Part shown: positions 24,801 through 37,334 of the stretch, in pieces | How positions within the stretch are numbered: position 1 is the first letter of the stretch | Layout of the letters: each line of letters opens with the position of its first letter | Position numbers and translations under genes: made by a program | Assembly (NCBI GenBank): GCA_973895155.1 | Contig: OZ316893.1 | Location: 9,052,001-9,116,000 of the forward strand | Direction: 5' to 3' | DNA from: Marsupella aquatica | Taxonomy: Eukaryota; Marchantiophyta | DNA length: 64,000 nt | The notes under the pieces: model-generated | Database searches by the model: none | Told to the model about the DNA's origin: nothing | Seen by the model: only the letters and a program-made list of their open reading frames with translations

Positions 24801-26777
24801 TTGTTATCGCAAGAAATCGTTGTCCACGTGATTGCAATTCGCATTTATCCAATACTTCGATTTGCTAATTAAATGACCACAACATACAGAGGATTTTATA
24901 GCATGTAGGTCGGCAGACAAAGCCGTGACTTGATCTCGCCTCTCGACATGCATCATATGTAATCCATCCTGGTGCATAGCCTTCATTACCTGCCAGGCTT
25001 GAGAATACCGGTCACTCCCTCCAATATGGTCAGATCGCGCTTCCTTCTCTTAGAGAGACCCAATGTGATTGGAATCATCTGCAGCGTGCATGGACAGATT
25101 TTGTTTAGGCGAGACTAGGTCTCCGGACTCAACCCCCTGAAGCAGTCACTCCTAAGTATTTATTTATATTCAATCAGGGACCTCAACCCACGTCAAAACA
25201 GATTGGCCGTGAGGATATCGGTCCCTCAAAACTATCGCTACATAATTAAAGGGGATGGACATTGACTCCCCGCGCGTGATCTACTGACCCACAGTGATTC
25301 TCCATCTGCATAAATTAAGTTCCTCTCAATGAGGACTGAAGAAGTGGACGATCATGTTTTTGAGGCATTGCAACGTACTCTCGATTAGTGGCTTGTAAAT
25401 AATTAAGGCTTGTGAACAAAAGGATCCAGATTTCATTCAAAAATATTTACTCGAAATTATAACTTGCATCCGGGAGATCTGCGTGACTATTCTAGATTGA
25501 AATCTTGAGTTCAGTTTCAACGGTGGAACCCAAACTTCTTTATTCTTAAACAACTGAGGATGAGCACCTACAGGATTGCTTCTGTCAAGATTGCCAATGG
25601 TCGGATCCATAGATCACCTTTCCTGCAGAGGGCATTATAGGAGGCATACAGAAGTCGGTGCGCTACATGAGGGGATGCAAAGGAACCTAAGAGAGTTATA
25701 CATGGCCGTGCAGCCAGTTTGCATGCACGTACGCACCTCGAGAAAATTGAGAACAGTGTTGATCAAGGTTGGGAGTGCTCGAGCACCGACATACACCTGG
25801 CCTTCTATCTTCACATTCTCGTATCGAATCTCTACTGTTGGTACTTCAATACCGGCGCTGTAATATCCACCCACATGGACGAAAATCAGTCCCAAGCAAG
25901 GACGAGTCAACAAATTATCACCGCTTGCCCAAAAATGCGTGTTGGCACACTTAACTGCAAACTAGCTTCAAGGAAAAAGTCGCAGTGGAACTTAAGTTTG
26001 CAACAAAGCAAAAGAACTCAAGCTAATTCAGCACTCTTTGTAAACACTCGACGTATTTTTGAGAATGTTTTATTGGTGAGTTTATGCGTGAGAGATGAAC
26101 CTCAACGTACTCAACGTACAGTGCATATACAGACCCAGATATATTTACGGATATACTTCATCTCTACACTTTCTGAGTCCATCTAGCTATCACGTTGCTC
26201 TCGTACTTCATGGAATCCGTTCTCCATACGCTCAAATCTCTTAAGACTACCAGTAGATTAGTTTTCGAGTCCGATAAAATTTAGACAGCACGTGTTGACA
26301 GTAACTTAGCATGCAACTGGAGTGCCCCTCGTGACTTGAACTTGCAGAAGAAATCAAGAAGTTCCTCAGATCCACCTGATGTCGGATCAAATATAGAAAG
26401 CAGATTCACGTCCGTAAGGCAAGCTTTGAGGTTGCATAACATTACAAACATGGTTACGATCGGATCGGAGCTTACTCGTCGATTCGTTTGCGCAGCCTGT
26501 TCAGAAATCTCTCATTGTCCACCTCCGGATTATTCAACCTGAAGAGCTGATTGACGATGTAGTTCTCCAAATCGACATCTTGCACTCTCACCGGCCTCCG
26601 CTCACTTCTCCTACTCTGTGCTCTCTCAAGAATCGTTGTCCGCACTCGCTCATACGTCGGAAGTCGCTCAAGTGCGGCCCATAACTCCGCCTCTTCATCC
26701 CCACCGTCGTCGTCATGTCTCCGCCATGTACTGACGCTCCCAACTCGAGCGAGTGGTGAGATCGGCACTGACGTCAT
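15889..26777 (-). CDS. Full-size ABCG transporter, pleiotropic drug resistance (PDR) type
   Basis: ATP-driven plasma-membrane-type exporter; substrate unknown (family members move terpenoids, phenolics, hormones, lipids or toxic ions). Exons from the 5' end (high to low): 26777-26476, 25857-25737, 25078-24990, 24636-24552, 24168-24009, 23846-23770, 23524-23471, 23075-22985, 22864-22563, 22337-22056, 21867-21551, 21047-20783, 20561-20405, 20175-20035, 19684-19383, 19249-18917, 18763-18473, 18300-18217, 17747-17614, 17379-17152, 16964-16793, 16559-16305, 16161-15889. All junctions are GT-AG and in phase: 1504 aa, no premature stop. Domain order is NBD-TMD-NBD-TMD. NBD1 has Walker A GPPGAGKT (~177), signature ISGGQRKRL (~316) and Walker B LFMDE (~337). 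NBD2 has GVTGAGKST (~947), LSTEQRKRL (~1054) and [14 protein letters not shown] hallmarks such as [11 protein letters not shown] and the C-terminal [10 protein letters not shown] region are present. A Ser-rich linker lies at exon 15. The start is the first Met before the conserved [15 protein letters not shown]. It looks functional. Confidence 0.93.
24227..24590. repeat. Perfect 182-bp tandem duplication across ABCG exon 4 donor
   Basis: Bases 24227-24408 are repeated exactly at 24409-24590. On the coding (minus) strand the unit contains the last 39 bp of exon 4 (encoding [13 protein letters not shown]), its donor GTACTG, and 143 bp of intron. The gene reads correctly with the copy at 24409-24590; the other copy lies inside the intron. 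A TTCTGCAG acceptor in one copy and the donor in the other frame a 114-nt open segment (24370-24483). Confidence 0.95.
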
Positions 26778-26905
26778 CGTTGCAAGCTACCTGTCAATTT
26801 TCAAAAACTTAAAGGAATCCCGATCAATTCAGACGAGCTCGATCGGCAAGAAGGTCCACGACCGGCCCACGGAGGGATCCCACGTTCTCGACGCCATGGA
26901 CGCCC

Positions 26906-26974
26906 GATTTCCTTAGCTCGAGTTCATTGATTTCCTTAGCTCGAGCTCGTTGATTTCCTCAGCTCGAGCTCGAG
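26906..26974. repeat. 23-bp triple repeat in ABCG leader/promoter
   Basis: Three adjacent 23-bp units (26906, 26929, 26952) share the core GATTTCCTTAGCTCGAG with two or three substitutions. They lie 129-197 bp upstream of the ABCG start codon, so in the 5' UTR or core promoter. Each contains CTCGAG/AGCTCG palindromic sequence. Confidence 0.85.
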
Positions 26975-29900
26975 TCATCAGCAGAATTGTTCATGTAGTA
27001 ATCACAGACGTCAACGAAACGAGAGAGCTGAGCAAAGGCGTCCGAGGCCGATCAATCGGCAACCAAACTGAAGCTCGCATTGTCGAAATCGGTAGAACCA
27101 GTCGTCTCTTCTGAATTCAGATCCCTCACCACTACTTAGGCAGGAGCAGCAGCTCGATCGAGCTCATTGATTAATAGTTGACCGACATTTTCTACCTGCA
27201 AAACTGCAAAAGTGAGGCGCGCGATGCAACAACTCAACTTAGTGCAACTGTGCAATTGTTGGAAGGTGAAGATATAATGTGGCCAGATTGAAGGGGAGAT
27301 GTTGTACTGAAGTTGTCGGTGATAGTCACCACCGGTCAATCGGGACCCTCCATGCGAGAGATCCACGGCCCTGAAGTGCACCCAAATACGAACATTCTTT
27401 GCTGGTACATCGAAATGAGTGCTTCGTTTTGTACACTATTCCAAGGAATAAAGTCTAAAGAATGAGGCATTTCTTCCTAGTTCCTAACTCGTTGGCGGAG
27501 AACTGCACAGCCCATAATAATGAGTGGATTGGTGGAAGTCTCATTTGAGTGTTAGACTCATCACTAATGGACCCTTGGATAGGAATTGAAATATAGCATC
27601 CTCAACAAAGATGTTTATATACAAGTAGGGCTTACTCAAACACAAGGCCTTGGTCTTGTATTTGAATATTGGGCCATGGGGTGTTCTATTCTAATGGTGC
27701 TCTCAAGTGTATTGTATTCATAATTTTGACTATGTGTTTTCATTTATTTTTTTGTAAGGCACTATGTTTGAAAATGGGCGTTATGTTCAAATATTGGCAT
27801 TGTCATATGATTCATGTATTTTTTACTATTTGTGTTCAATGTAGAACGTACAATTTAGGGTCAAATTTCAAACAGCTTCCAACTTGAACACAAAGCCATA
27901 TTGAACAGTCACAACGCTGGCTGTAACGTTATTTTAAGATGAGGTTGTGTTGGAAGAAGAAGTACTAGTGTTAATTTCTTATAGAGACCCAAAATATTAT
28001 AATTTTGAACACATGCACCGCCCGGGCGTTGTGTTCGGGGAACCGGTAGTCCCTACTCACAAGCCTCTATAGTCTACTCACAAGTATAGTCTGAGCATTA
28101 CCAGGCCACTGACCAATGAATCCTACTTGGTCACAATAGGTTGAACAATAGGTTTTACAAATTAATGCATTTTCAAACAGGTTCCTATGATATGGGTAGG
28201 GGGCCATTTTGGGGCCTCATCATTTCAACTAAATTTTGTTCAGCCTACTAAAATTATTACAAGAGTAATCAGGACCTACAGGGTCACTTAAGTGAATAGG
28301 TCATGAACCTGGACTTCTATATCAAAATTGTACTATGGATATAATAATTAATAATTTCATTAAAAATTTGAAGAAACCAACTTGTTCAGAAGTTGATAAC
28401 GCCACTTGTTCTAAGTGTCTTTGTTAAGAATCACTTTTTCAGGTCAAAAGAAGGTGATCTATTCCCGAGAAGATGATCTACACCCATGGCATGGATCATC
28501 TTGTTTGTTTGAGAACTTTTATATATGGACTAAATGTATCAAAAAATTCAGTAAAAAAACAACAAACTGATTCAAGTAGGCTTATTCTACTGTTCCATCT
28601 AATTAATATGCACCTTTTCAAGTTGTATGGTACATATAAAGTCTATGGGAAATTCAATTTAGATAATCACATGCAAGCCATTTTACCAAAGATCAAAAAA
28701 TGTGAGTCTATGTGCAAAGAGAAATTTGAGTAATATAATGATAATGTTTCAAATTTGAAGTAATTAAATATTTGGGATTTATTAGATTGCCACTAATTTT
28801 TTTATGTTTAAGTGGTGGACCTAGCACGTTAGAAGAAACCAAGCTATTCTGAACCGCAACATGTGACTCCTTTTGGCTCATCGGACTTCATTGTGACACA
28901 ACTGACGGGACCTTGGCTGTGACCCTTGGAGTTGCAAAAATTGAGACCAACAAATGGAAATCACTTATGCTACACACCATCGCGACTCACTTGATTCCCA
29001 TTTGTGACTGATTTGTGCCTCCATCATGCAGTCATCACCTAGTGTCCTCATGAATCCCAGTACTCAATCTTGCCTAAGTACCGTTGGTGCCCAAACGTCC
29101 ACACAGAACTCTTTGAGCAAGCAACTCGGTGCTTCTATCGATCATTGCCGGCGACAACTCCCATATGAAGCCTCACTTGCTCCTTAACAAGACCGTCGCT
29201 CAATTGTCCTCATTGTCTGCACAAGCAACCTAACACATGGGTAAGCAACCCATGATCATCTAGGATCGATCCTAACTAATTAAAAGACCATTGTCTTGCC
29301 TCAAACTCAACAGTTGTTAGTATGTAGGTTAGCCTCTCGGGCCCGAGTTTAGGCCAGCACACACTGTTCATCACATCTACTGGATGTCACTCGAGCTTCC
29401 TCACTTTCTATCCATCACTAGCTTACCATGCTACCTCTAGGACATGCTCATGGCCCATTTAGCTAGCTTGTCCCGAAGCTTGTCTCAAACATTGGGACCA
29501 GTTCGGCCCCAACTCTAGCAGTTACCATCTCTAAGGCTCCAACCCAACTGAGAGTCTAGGGCCAAATGCATTGTCTTGGACCTCTGTCAACATCTATGCC
29601 TACTTTGCTACCTCCCCAAGGCAAGCTCCCGTGAGAAATTGAGCGCGGCTTGGCTTGCCTGTTGTTTTGACAAGATTTGGCAAGTGGGCAAGATAGCCCC
29701 GCAAGCCTCAAGAACCAGAGACATGCCCAAACCCAATTGAGCTAAGTCAAGACCCAAGAAGGAGTAGTCCTCCGGCCTTGAGATTTTTCCAACCCATCCA
29801 AGAAGTCCTCCAATAAACTTCCCGTTGAGGAGTTATTGTCATTTCCGTTTTACATTTCCGCTTAGTAGCACGACCATCGCGGTTCACAATTGGGGCTCAC

Positions 29901-30031
29901 GTACCCTTGGCCCCTAGGGAGACACCACTCTCTTCATATATGTTTTTGGAGACCTGCCACCCCCCTACCAACTTTGGTCCTCTATATTTGGCCCTCAATC
30001 AAGACTCCTACCCAATTGCATGGGCATGCAA
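26975..30031. other. Upstream of ABCG; intergenic without genes
   Basis: The right-hand neighbour of the ABCG start should hold its promoter. Further on the sequence is AT-rich (27.4-28.8 kb) and then more even in composition (28.8-30.0 kb), with no intact frame. The latter may be a decayed transposon, but no diagnostic domain was found. Confidence 0.35.
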
Positions 30032-30039
30032 CTAACCTG

Positions 30040-30287
30040 CTCGAGGGTCTCACTATATCCCATCACCTACGACCTTTTTAGGCCCTAGAACCCCTAAAAT
30101 GTAAGAAGAATATTCCAAAAAATTGGTTACAAATACCCTAATGTTTTTATAAGTCTCAAAATTGGATCAAAATACCCTATTGTTCTTCTGAGAAAATTTT
30201 TCAGTCTTCCCTTTGAACCAATAAAATGACCCTATCCTTCATCGCATGTGATGTGCCATTTTTGTGGATTGAAATGAAATCCCCGAG
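30040..30287. mobile_element. hAT-like MITE, copy 1 (8-bp TSD)
   Basis: A 248-bp element with imperfect terminal inverted repeats (left CTCGAGGGTCTCAC, right reverse complement CTCGGGGATTTCA). The 8-bp direct repeat CTAACCTG lies at 30032-30039 and 30288-30295. Eight-bp target duplications are typical of hAT elements. The interior matches copies at 30637 and 37544 (in inverse orientation), for example AATATTCC, CTCAAAATTGGAT and ACCCTAATGTT blocks. It has no coding capacity. Confidence 0.8.
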
Positions 30288-30636
30288 CTAACCTGCTATT
30301 CTCAAGCATAACTTTCTAGTTAGAAGTCCACAAGTCAATTGCCTTTAGCCCATTGGGATTGGGCCAACACAGTGCTCATACCCGGGTCCTCAAAACCCAT
30401 TGTCAGTTGGGAACCTGGGTGTCTCTCGGGGTGTCTACACTTGAGTTGTGTTGTATCTTATGTGCCAAGCGTCCATTGTGCATGAAGTAAACTTATTTGG
30501 CCTTGGGCCCTAGATGAGATCTCACTCAAACCCTCAAAACTCAAAATTTGTCTGGGGGCCCGGACGGTCCACCCCAAGCTTGGCTCTTCCTATGACCCGA
30601 CTAGCTCCCAATGTCAGTCCAAGTCCTTAGTGTACA

Positions 30637-30929
30637 CTGGGGGTCTCACTATATGGAGGCCTCCCAATCACCTACGATATTTTTGGGCCTTGGACCCCCT
30701 AAAATTTCAGGAAATTTTTGTTAACCCCTATAAAGTTAAGGAAATTTTTGTAATATTCCAAAATTTTGATTAGAAAGACCCTAATGTTCTTCTAAGTCTC
30801 AAATGTGGATTTAAATGACACTAAATAGTTCTTTTGAGAAAATTTGTAAGTCTTCCCTTAGAATCAATAAAAAGACCATATCCTTCGTTGCACATGATAT
30901 GCCATTTTTGTAGAAGTGAAACCCTCGAG
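30637..30929. mobile_element. hAT-like MITE, copy 2 (diverged)
   Basis: Same family and orientation as the copy at 30040. It starts CTGGGGGTCTCACTATATGG and ends GAAACCCTCGAG, with matching internal blocks. No clean 8-bp direct repeat was found, so one end may be eroded. Confidence 0.65.
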
Positions 30930-31516
30930 GTGTGGGTCAAAAAAAGTTTGTACACTTATGGAAGTGATCATATATTGCAGATCCTATTGACGAGAGCAAT
31001 GTTGCAATTGCGACTCACATGCAGGGCCATGTTGCAACCAAGGCAACCCGGCTCAACTAGGAGACTGTTGCTTGCTAACCTAGGAATTTGTTCTACTCGC
31101 TTGCTTTGGAAGTTGTGAGGGCTCTACGCCCCCTCTTTGACCATTTCCGATCGACCTGCATGACCCGCATATGCGGTCTTTTATGTTGAGAGGATCAGGC
31201 ATTATCTGCTACTTTCTACCCTCACTACCCTCTTAGGCAACGGGGGTGTGTGCTGCACTACAAAAGGCTCAGGTATTTACAATCTCGTTTACAATCCTTC
31301 AAAGGACCAAGGTTTCAGGGCCTCTAGACAAATTATTTTTTCTTCATGACCCTCCTATGCAGTTTACTCTGGGGGTTTTGCTTGGCAAAGCCTTGCTCCC
31401 TTGGTCATACCAAGGGACACATGGGCAATTTGTCTTCCTGGGGTATTTGGTCTCCTGTCTTTGGGATCTTGTCTCCTGGTTTGGCATGTTCGTTAGGCAA
31501 CAGTTTGATATATATT
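30930..31516. other. Intergenic, flank of copia insertion
   Basis: Frames of about 80-95 codons are present (30834-31118, 31246-31591) but show no conserved motif; probably non-coding or decayed repeat. Confidence 0.3.
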
Positions 31517-31521
31517 TGGGG

Positions 31522-31864
31522 TGTTAGATATTGCTCTAGTCTTGTGACTCATGAACTAACCACAGTTAGTCTAACTCGGGTTAGGACTTAGCTAATGTTA
31601 GCGGTAGTGCTGTTGTGCATATAGCTAGGGCTGATGCCAGACCCTGGGTGGAACTTAGGCTCATTGTTACGGAGCTAGTTGAGAGATAGGGAGAGCTTGT
31701 GCTATGGATGCTTGGTATGGTCGTTCGGCCTAGAGTGCAGTAAAGCTTGTGTGTTCCCGTGGACGTAGCCTCATGTGGAGGTGAACCACGTATCTCTCTG
31801 TGTCGATTATTGTTCGTTGGATGGTTCATGGGCTTGCCGTTGCGAGTGTCGTCTATGCTCAACA
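31522..31864 (+). repeat. 5' LTR of the copia element
   Basis: Begins TGTTAGATATTG and ends GCTCAACA, bounded on the left by the TGGGG target duplication and on the right by the primer-binding site after two bases. It contains CCGTGGACGTAGCC, also found in the LTR-like sequence near 57738. Confidence 0.95.
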
Positions 31865-31866
31865 AG

Positions 31867-31878
31867 TGGTATCAGAGC
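31867..31878 (+). other. Primer-binding site, tRNA-Met(i)
   Basis: TGGTATCAGAGC, complementary to the 3' end of plant initiator tRNA-Met, the usual copia primer site, two bases after the 5' LTR. Confidence 0.95.
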
Positions 31879-32843
31879 ATGCCTGGGAGGTGACAAGGTT
31901 TTTTTGTGACAGGTTTTTCCAGCATTCATTGTCGGTGGTACATTTGGAGTTTTGTTGCATGAAACTTGAATGTGTGTGGCTGAGCGGATAGGTTAGTGAG
32001 AGGGCTTTCTAATGGAGGTTAGAACTCGTTGATTGGTATCCGTGGTGCGGAGGAATCAAATTTTGCGTCGTTCAGGTTTTATTCATGTTCGACGGCTTTT
32101 CGGGGGAGAGACCAGAGTTTGCATTTTTTAACGGTGTGAGTTGTGCGGTGTTCGGGGATCGCACATTATAGCTCAAGTTGAAGGTTGAAGCGAGCTGGTC
32201 GTTTTGGTACCTGAGTTGCTACCAAGTTGTTACCGAGTGCAACATGACGAGTGACGGAGGCGTTTAGGTTTTTTCACAAGCCATGGAGCTTGTTCACATC
32301 TGAACCGGGTTTCTCTTCGTGACGTCCGACTTGGTGGAAGAAACACAAAGTGCTACGGCTCAACGGATTGATCGCGGCGAGGCGGTCGTTTTGAGCCCGG
32401 GATTGGCACTTGACGCGGAGTGAAGGCGACGCGGCGGAAATTTTTCCCATTGCTGGAGTTGCAGACTGTACCGGTACAATTCAGAAAGTAACCTTTTCCA
32501 TCGGCGGCGTTCATCACTTTCTTCGTTTCAAACATCGGCTTTTTAAGGTGAGTCTTTCATTCCTTAATCCCGGGGGAGTTTTTTGCCTTTAAAAGGGGAG
32601 ATTTTAGGGGTTAACTTGTGTGTATACACACCTCGTGCATGCCCCCGTATACACCCGCCGCGTACCCGATTATTTACCCCCCCCTCCGCTTACCATTAAA
32701 TTAGGCGCAGCGGCGCCTCACGCTTTTGATTTTGATTTCGGTTTTCAGTATTGGACTCCTAGCTTCGTGGGCTACGCGGTGGTGTTGAGTTTTGAGTTTT
32801 TTGAGAAGTTTCAAAAAAAGACATTTTTTCGTGATTGTTTCAT

Positions 32844-33902
32844 ATGAGTGATTTGGAGGATACTGGAAGAATTGGCGTCGGTGGAGCTTTTGGATTGCGA
32901 CGGTCAGACGATGAGTCTGAGGAGGAGCTGCTACCGTTTGAGGAGGAACTAGTAACACCGGTACAATCACCGGTGCGGCGTGCAGTGAAGGAAGTTGTTC
33001 TACTACCAGAGCTGTTGGTAGTTGGGAAGAAGAGAGAGATGGCTAGATTTGGAGGAGTGAAGTTTGAGGTGGAGAAGTACGATGGTCGTACTGATTACTT
33101 GTTGTGGGAGAAGCAAGTGAAGGGTGTCCTTCGGGCCATGGGCTTAGCTCATCTACTTTCTTCGCGAGAGCAATATGATGGAGAAGAGGAGATCTCAGAG
33201 AAGCAGTGGAGACAAGAGCAGGTGATTGCTGTCAATGCAATTCATATGCTTTATCTCAAGCCGCACATCATCAAGCAGCTGGATGATTAAGTGGATTGTG
33301 CGTCACTATTCAAGGCTCTAAGAGAGAAGTACTACCGGGAAGATGCATCAGACCGGCTGTACAAGAAGTCTCTCTTGATGAGCCTCAGACTCAAGGAAGG
33401 GAGCAAGCTGCAGGATCACCTGGATGAATTTGATAGTCTAGCGGTGGATCTGTCAAACCTGGGTAAGGGAGTTGAAGATGAGGATAAGGCCTTGCTTCTG
33501 CTAAGCTTCTTACCGCCATCTTGTCAGGGCTTGAAACAAGTGCTCTTGTATAGAGATCTTAAGTCCATTTTGTATAATGAGGTGGTGAGCTCTTAACTGT
33601 CTGATGATGCTCAGAAGAAGCTTGGTCAATCACAGACAACATCTTCTTCTGGCACTGCGTTGAATGTGAACCGGGGAATACCAGCGCAGCGCACGAATGG
33701 GCAGAACACGTTTAGATCTACATCACGGGGGAGATCTAAATCCAGAGAAAAATTACAACAGAGGAAGCCTCTTGTATGTTGAAATTGTGGCAAGCCTAGC
33801 CACATGAAAAGGGATTGTAGAGTAAAGAACCCTATTGCATCTGCTAACGCAGCATCGAGTTTGCATGAGGTAGATTTACTCGATGATGATGACACATTGT
33901 GA
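32844..33902 (+). pseudogene. copia gag, degenerate
   Basis: The frame starts with ATG at 32844 and has the copia Gag (UBN2-like) region, with features such as KFEVEKYDGRTDYLLWEKQ. It is cut by in-frame stops at 33288, 33594 and 33780. The CCHC zinc knuckle (33777-33818) keeps its spacing, but the codon after its first Cys is TGA. The product would package element RNA; this copy cannot make it intact. Confidence 0.88.
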
Positions 33903-33926
33903 TGCCAAGATTATGCTCTTAACGTA

Positions 33927-35148
33927 GTGTCAAATCCAGGTAGTGATGAATGGATTCTAGATAGTGCATGTACTTTTCACATTTGCTATAGGAGAGATTT
34001 TTTCAATTCTTACACGGTTTCCAACGGGTCAGTGTTGATGGGAAATGGAATCCCATGTCAAGTAGTTGGACTTGGATCTGTTAGATTTCAGATGTTTGAT
34101 GGTGCTGTAAGAACGTTGAGGAATGTGAGATATATTCCCAACATAATGAAAAATCTCATTTCACTTGGAGTTTTAAAAGCAAATGGCCGTCAGTGGAGTT
34201 CTGCTAATGGTGTCCTTCAGGTATCAACTGGTACTAAAGTTGTATTGAAGGGAAAGAGACATAATAATCTATATACGTTTTGGAGGGCAGTGTAGTTTGT
34301 GATGAAGCCAATGTAACCTTATCTCATGAGGAGACGGCCCAGCTGTGGCACTTCCGTTTGGGCCACATGAGTGAAAAAGGTTTGGTTATTCTTCAAAATA
34401 AATGATTACTTTCTAATTTGTAATCTTATAAGTTAGAATTTTGTGAGCACTGTGTGCTTGGGAAGCAGCACAGGAAACCCTTCGGAGTTGGAACTTACAC
34501 CAGCAAGGAGGTACTTGAGTATGTACATAGTGATGTGTGGGGTCCAACCCCTACTCCTCACATTCTGGATGGTTATACTATGTCACGTTCATTGACAATT
34601 ACTCAAGGTATGTGTCGATATACTTTCTACACAGTAAGTCTGATGTTTTTGCCACTTTTAAGGAGTGGAAAGCCCAAGTTGAGAATCAGACTGGTAATAA
34701 GGTGAGATATCTTCGATCGGATAACGGCGGTGAATACAATTCCGGAGAATTTGGAACGTATTGTAAGGAGCAGGGGATTACCCGTCATCTCACGACAAGT
34801 TATACTCCTCAGCAGAATGGTGTTTTTGAGAGACTCAACCGAACACTATTGGACCGCTCGAGGAGTATGTTGAGTCAATCATGCTTACCACATGAGTTTT
34901 GGGCTGAAGCTGTCAACACTACAGCTTATTTGATAAATTTTTCTCCATCCAGTTCTATTGGATTCAAGACGCCATTTGAAATGAGGTACGGGTGTCCAGT
35001 AGATTACTCACATCTGAGGATTTTTGGATGTGATGCTTATGTTCTTACACCTTCCCATCTTCGATCCAAGTTGGAGTCCAAGTCAAAGAAGTGCATTTTC
35101 CTTGGCTATCAGAAAGGTGTGAAGGGTTATAGGTTATGGGATCCGTAA
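33927..35148 (+). pseudogene. copia protease and integrase, degenerate
   Basis: The protease region has WILDSACTFHI, where functional copia proteases have D-S/T-G-A; the Gly is missing here. It is followed by a pre-integrase zinc-binding region (LGHMSEKG and CEHCVLGKQ) with stops, then the integrase core with DNGGEY and PQQNGVFERLNRT. A frame change separates 34454-34600 from 34537-35148. Confidence 0.88.
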
Positions 35149-37109
35149 CCTGTAAGCTAATTGTCAATAGAGATGTGTCCTTTAATGAGTCCAGATCATC
35201 AAATGAGGGGGAGAGTTCTCAGGACTCCCATACTGACAAGGGGAAATCTCTCATCCCGGACCGGGTTGAGGGGGAGATTAGTCATGATGCTGTTCATGAC
35301 AGGAGAGATGGAGAAGCTCCGAGCTTGGAGCTGGTTCTTGTGTTGGAACAAGAGGAGCAGATTGTTACTGGGGTACCTCAAATTCAGCCAGCAGCAGCAA
35401 CAGATCAGCCTGAGTCATCTACTAGAAGAACTTTCAGTCGTTCTACTAGAGCTCCTACCAGGTATGGTCAATGGGCAGACTTATCTAAGCTAGATGATAT
35501 TGACATTGCACCTGATGATGATGACATGGCTTTGATCTTGGAAGAAGGAGAGCCTTCTTTGTACACTGAGGCTTGTGCTTCAGAGCAGAAGCATGAGTGG
35601 AATGCAGCAATGTAGAGGGAGTTGCAATCTTTGAGTGACAACAAAACATGGGAGCTGGTGGAGCTTCCAAGAGGTCAGCAAGTTGTGGACAGCAAGTGGA
35701 TTTACAAGTTGAAGGACAGTCCTTCAGAGGGTGGAGAGAAGATCTACAAGGCAAGGCTTGTTGCCAAGGGTTCACTTAGGATAAAGGAGTGGACTACAAT
35801 GAGGTCTTTTCACCGGTGGCTAAGTATTCCACTATTCGGATCTTGTGTCAGCTTGTTGTATTTTTTGGTCTGGTGATGGATTAGATGGATGTGGTTACTG
35901 CTTTTCTCTATGGCAACTTGAAAGAGATGATCTTCATGAGACAGCCACTAGGCTTTATGAAGAAGGGCCAAGAGAACTTAGTTTGCAAATTGCTCAAATC
36001 CTTGTATGGATTGAAGTAGTCTCCCAAACAATGGAACAAGCGGTTTGATGATTTCATGCTTGCTCAAGGTTTTACAAGGATGGTGTATGATCCTTGTGTG
36101 TATACAAAATCAGTCAAGAATGATGTCTTTGGTTTCATCATTCTGGTGATCTATGTGGATGACATGCTGATTGTGGCTAAAGATCAATCTGAGGTTGACA
36201 GTCTCAAGGCAAAATTGAGTGTTGAATTCATAATGAAGGATCTTGGTAAGGCCAAGAGGATCTTAGGGATGAAGATTTTTAGGAACTCTGATACTGGATA
36301 GTTGTGCTTGAGTCAAGGCCAGTATGCGAGGAAGGTACTTGCACGATTCAACATGGAGAACTGTAAGCGAGTGAGTATTCTTTTAGCTTCACACTTCAAG
36401 TTATCATCGGCGTTCTCTCCTACGGATGCTGTGGAGAAAGGTCTGATGGCTAAGATTCCTTATGAGAAGGCAGTAGGCAGTCTGATGTATTTGATGACTT
36501 GTACTAAGCATGACTTGGCCCTAGCGATGGGCAAGGTTAATTAGCAGATTCATGTCAAATCCAGGGAAGGTACATTGGGAAGCTGTGAAGTGGATTCTCA
36601 GATATCTGAATGGAACACAGGACTATGGATTACTATTTGATAAGAGATCAGATAGAACGTTAGTTGGCTATGTAGATTCTGACTATGGAGGTTGTTTGGA
36701 CATAAGGAGGTCTACAACTAGGTTTGTATTTACTCTTGGAGGAAGATGTATCAGTTGGAAATCTACCTTGCAGAAGTGTATATCTCAGTCTACTATAGAA
36801 GCAGAGTATGTTGCAACAGCAGAAGCAACAAAAGAAGCAATTTGGTTGGACAAGTTGATCGTGAAGATGGGTTTAGAGCATGGCAAAATGACTCTAAACT
36901 ATGATAGTCAGAGTGCTCTTCACTTGGCTGCTAACCAGGTGATGGATAGCAGGGTGAAGCACATTGATATCAGGTACCATTTTATCAGGCAAGCAGTGTC
37001 TAATAAAACTTTTGAGCTAATCAAGATTGATGGAAAGCTCAATCCTGCTGATGCCTTTACCAAAGTGATTCCTTTGGAGAGTTTCTCAAGACACCGTGCT
37101 ACTTTGTAG
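35136..37109 (+). pseudogene. copia reverse transcriptase and RNase H, degenerate
   Basis: A variable spacer (35136-35600) is followed by the start of the RT (WELVELPRGQQVVDSKW at ~35650), a disrupted central part with several stops and frame changes (35780-36050), the YVDDMLI catalytic box at ~36150, and the RNase H domain (36552-37109) with DSDYGG, STIEAEY and KHIDIRYH. Stops at 36299 and 36542 interrupt it. The RNase H block is the longest intact piece. Confidence 0.9.
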
Positions 37110-37323
37110 GTTTTGCAATTGTAGTAGTGCAAGTAGAGTTATTTAGCAATGTGTGATTATTTGTATATGGATTACTCATTCCACTTTGGCTACGGCTTAG
37201 TTCTAGTTAACCCTTAGTTAACCCTTGTGGTCTTTAGGGGGAGACCTGTTTAGGTGATTGTCTAGAACTTCCCGTTGAGGATTCCATATGGTAGCAATTA
37301 GTCCAATCCCCAAGACAAGAGTC

Positions 37324-37334
37324 AAGGGGGAGTT
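37324..37334 (+). other. Polypurine tract
   Basis: AAGGGGGAG followed by TT immediately before the 3' LTR; the plus-strand primer site expected of LTR elements. Confidence 0.8.
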
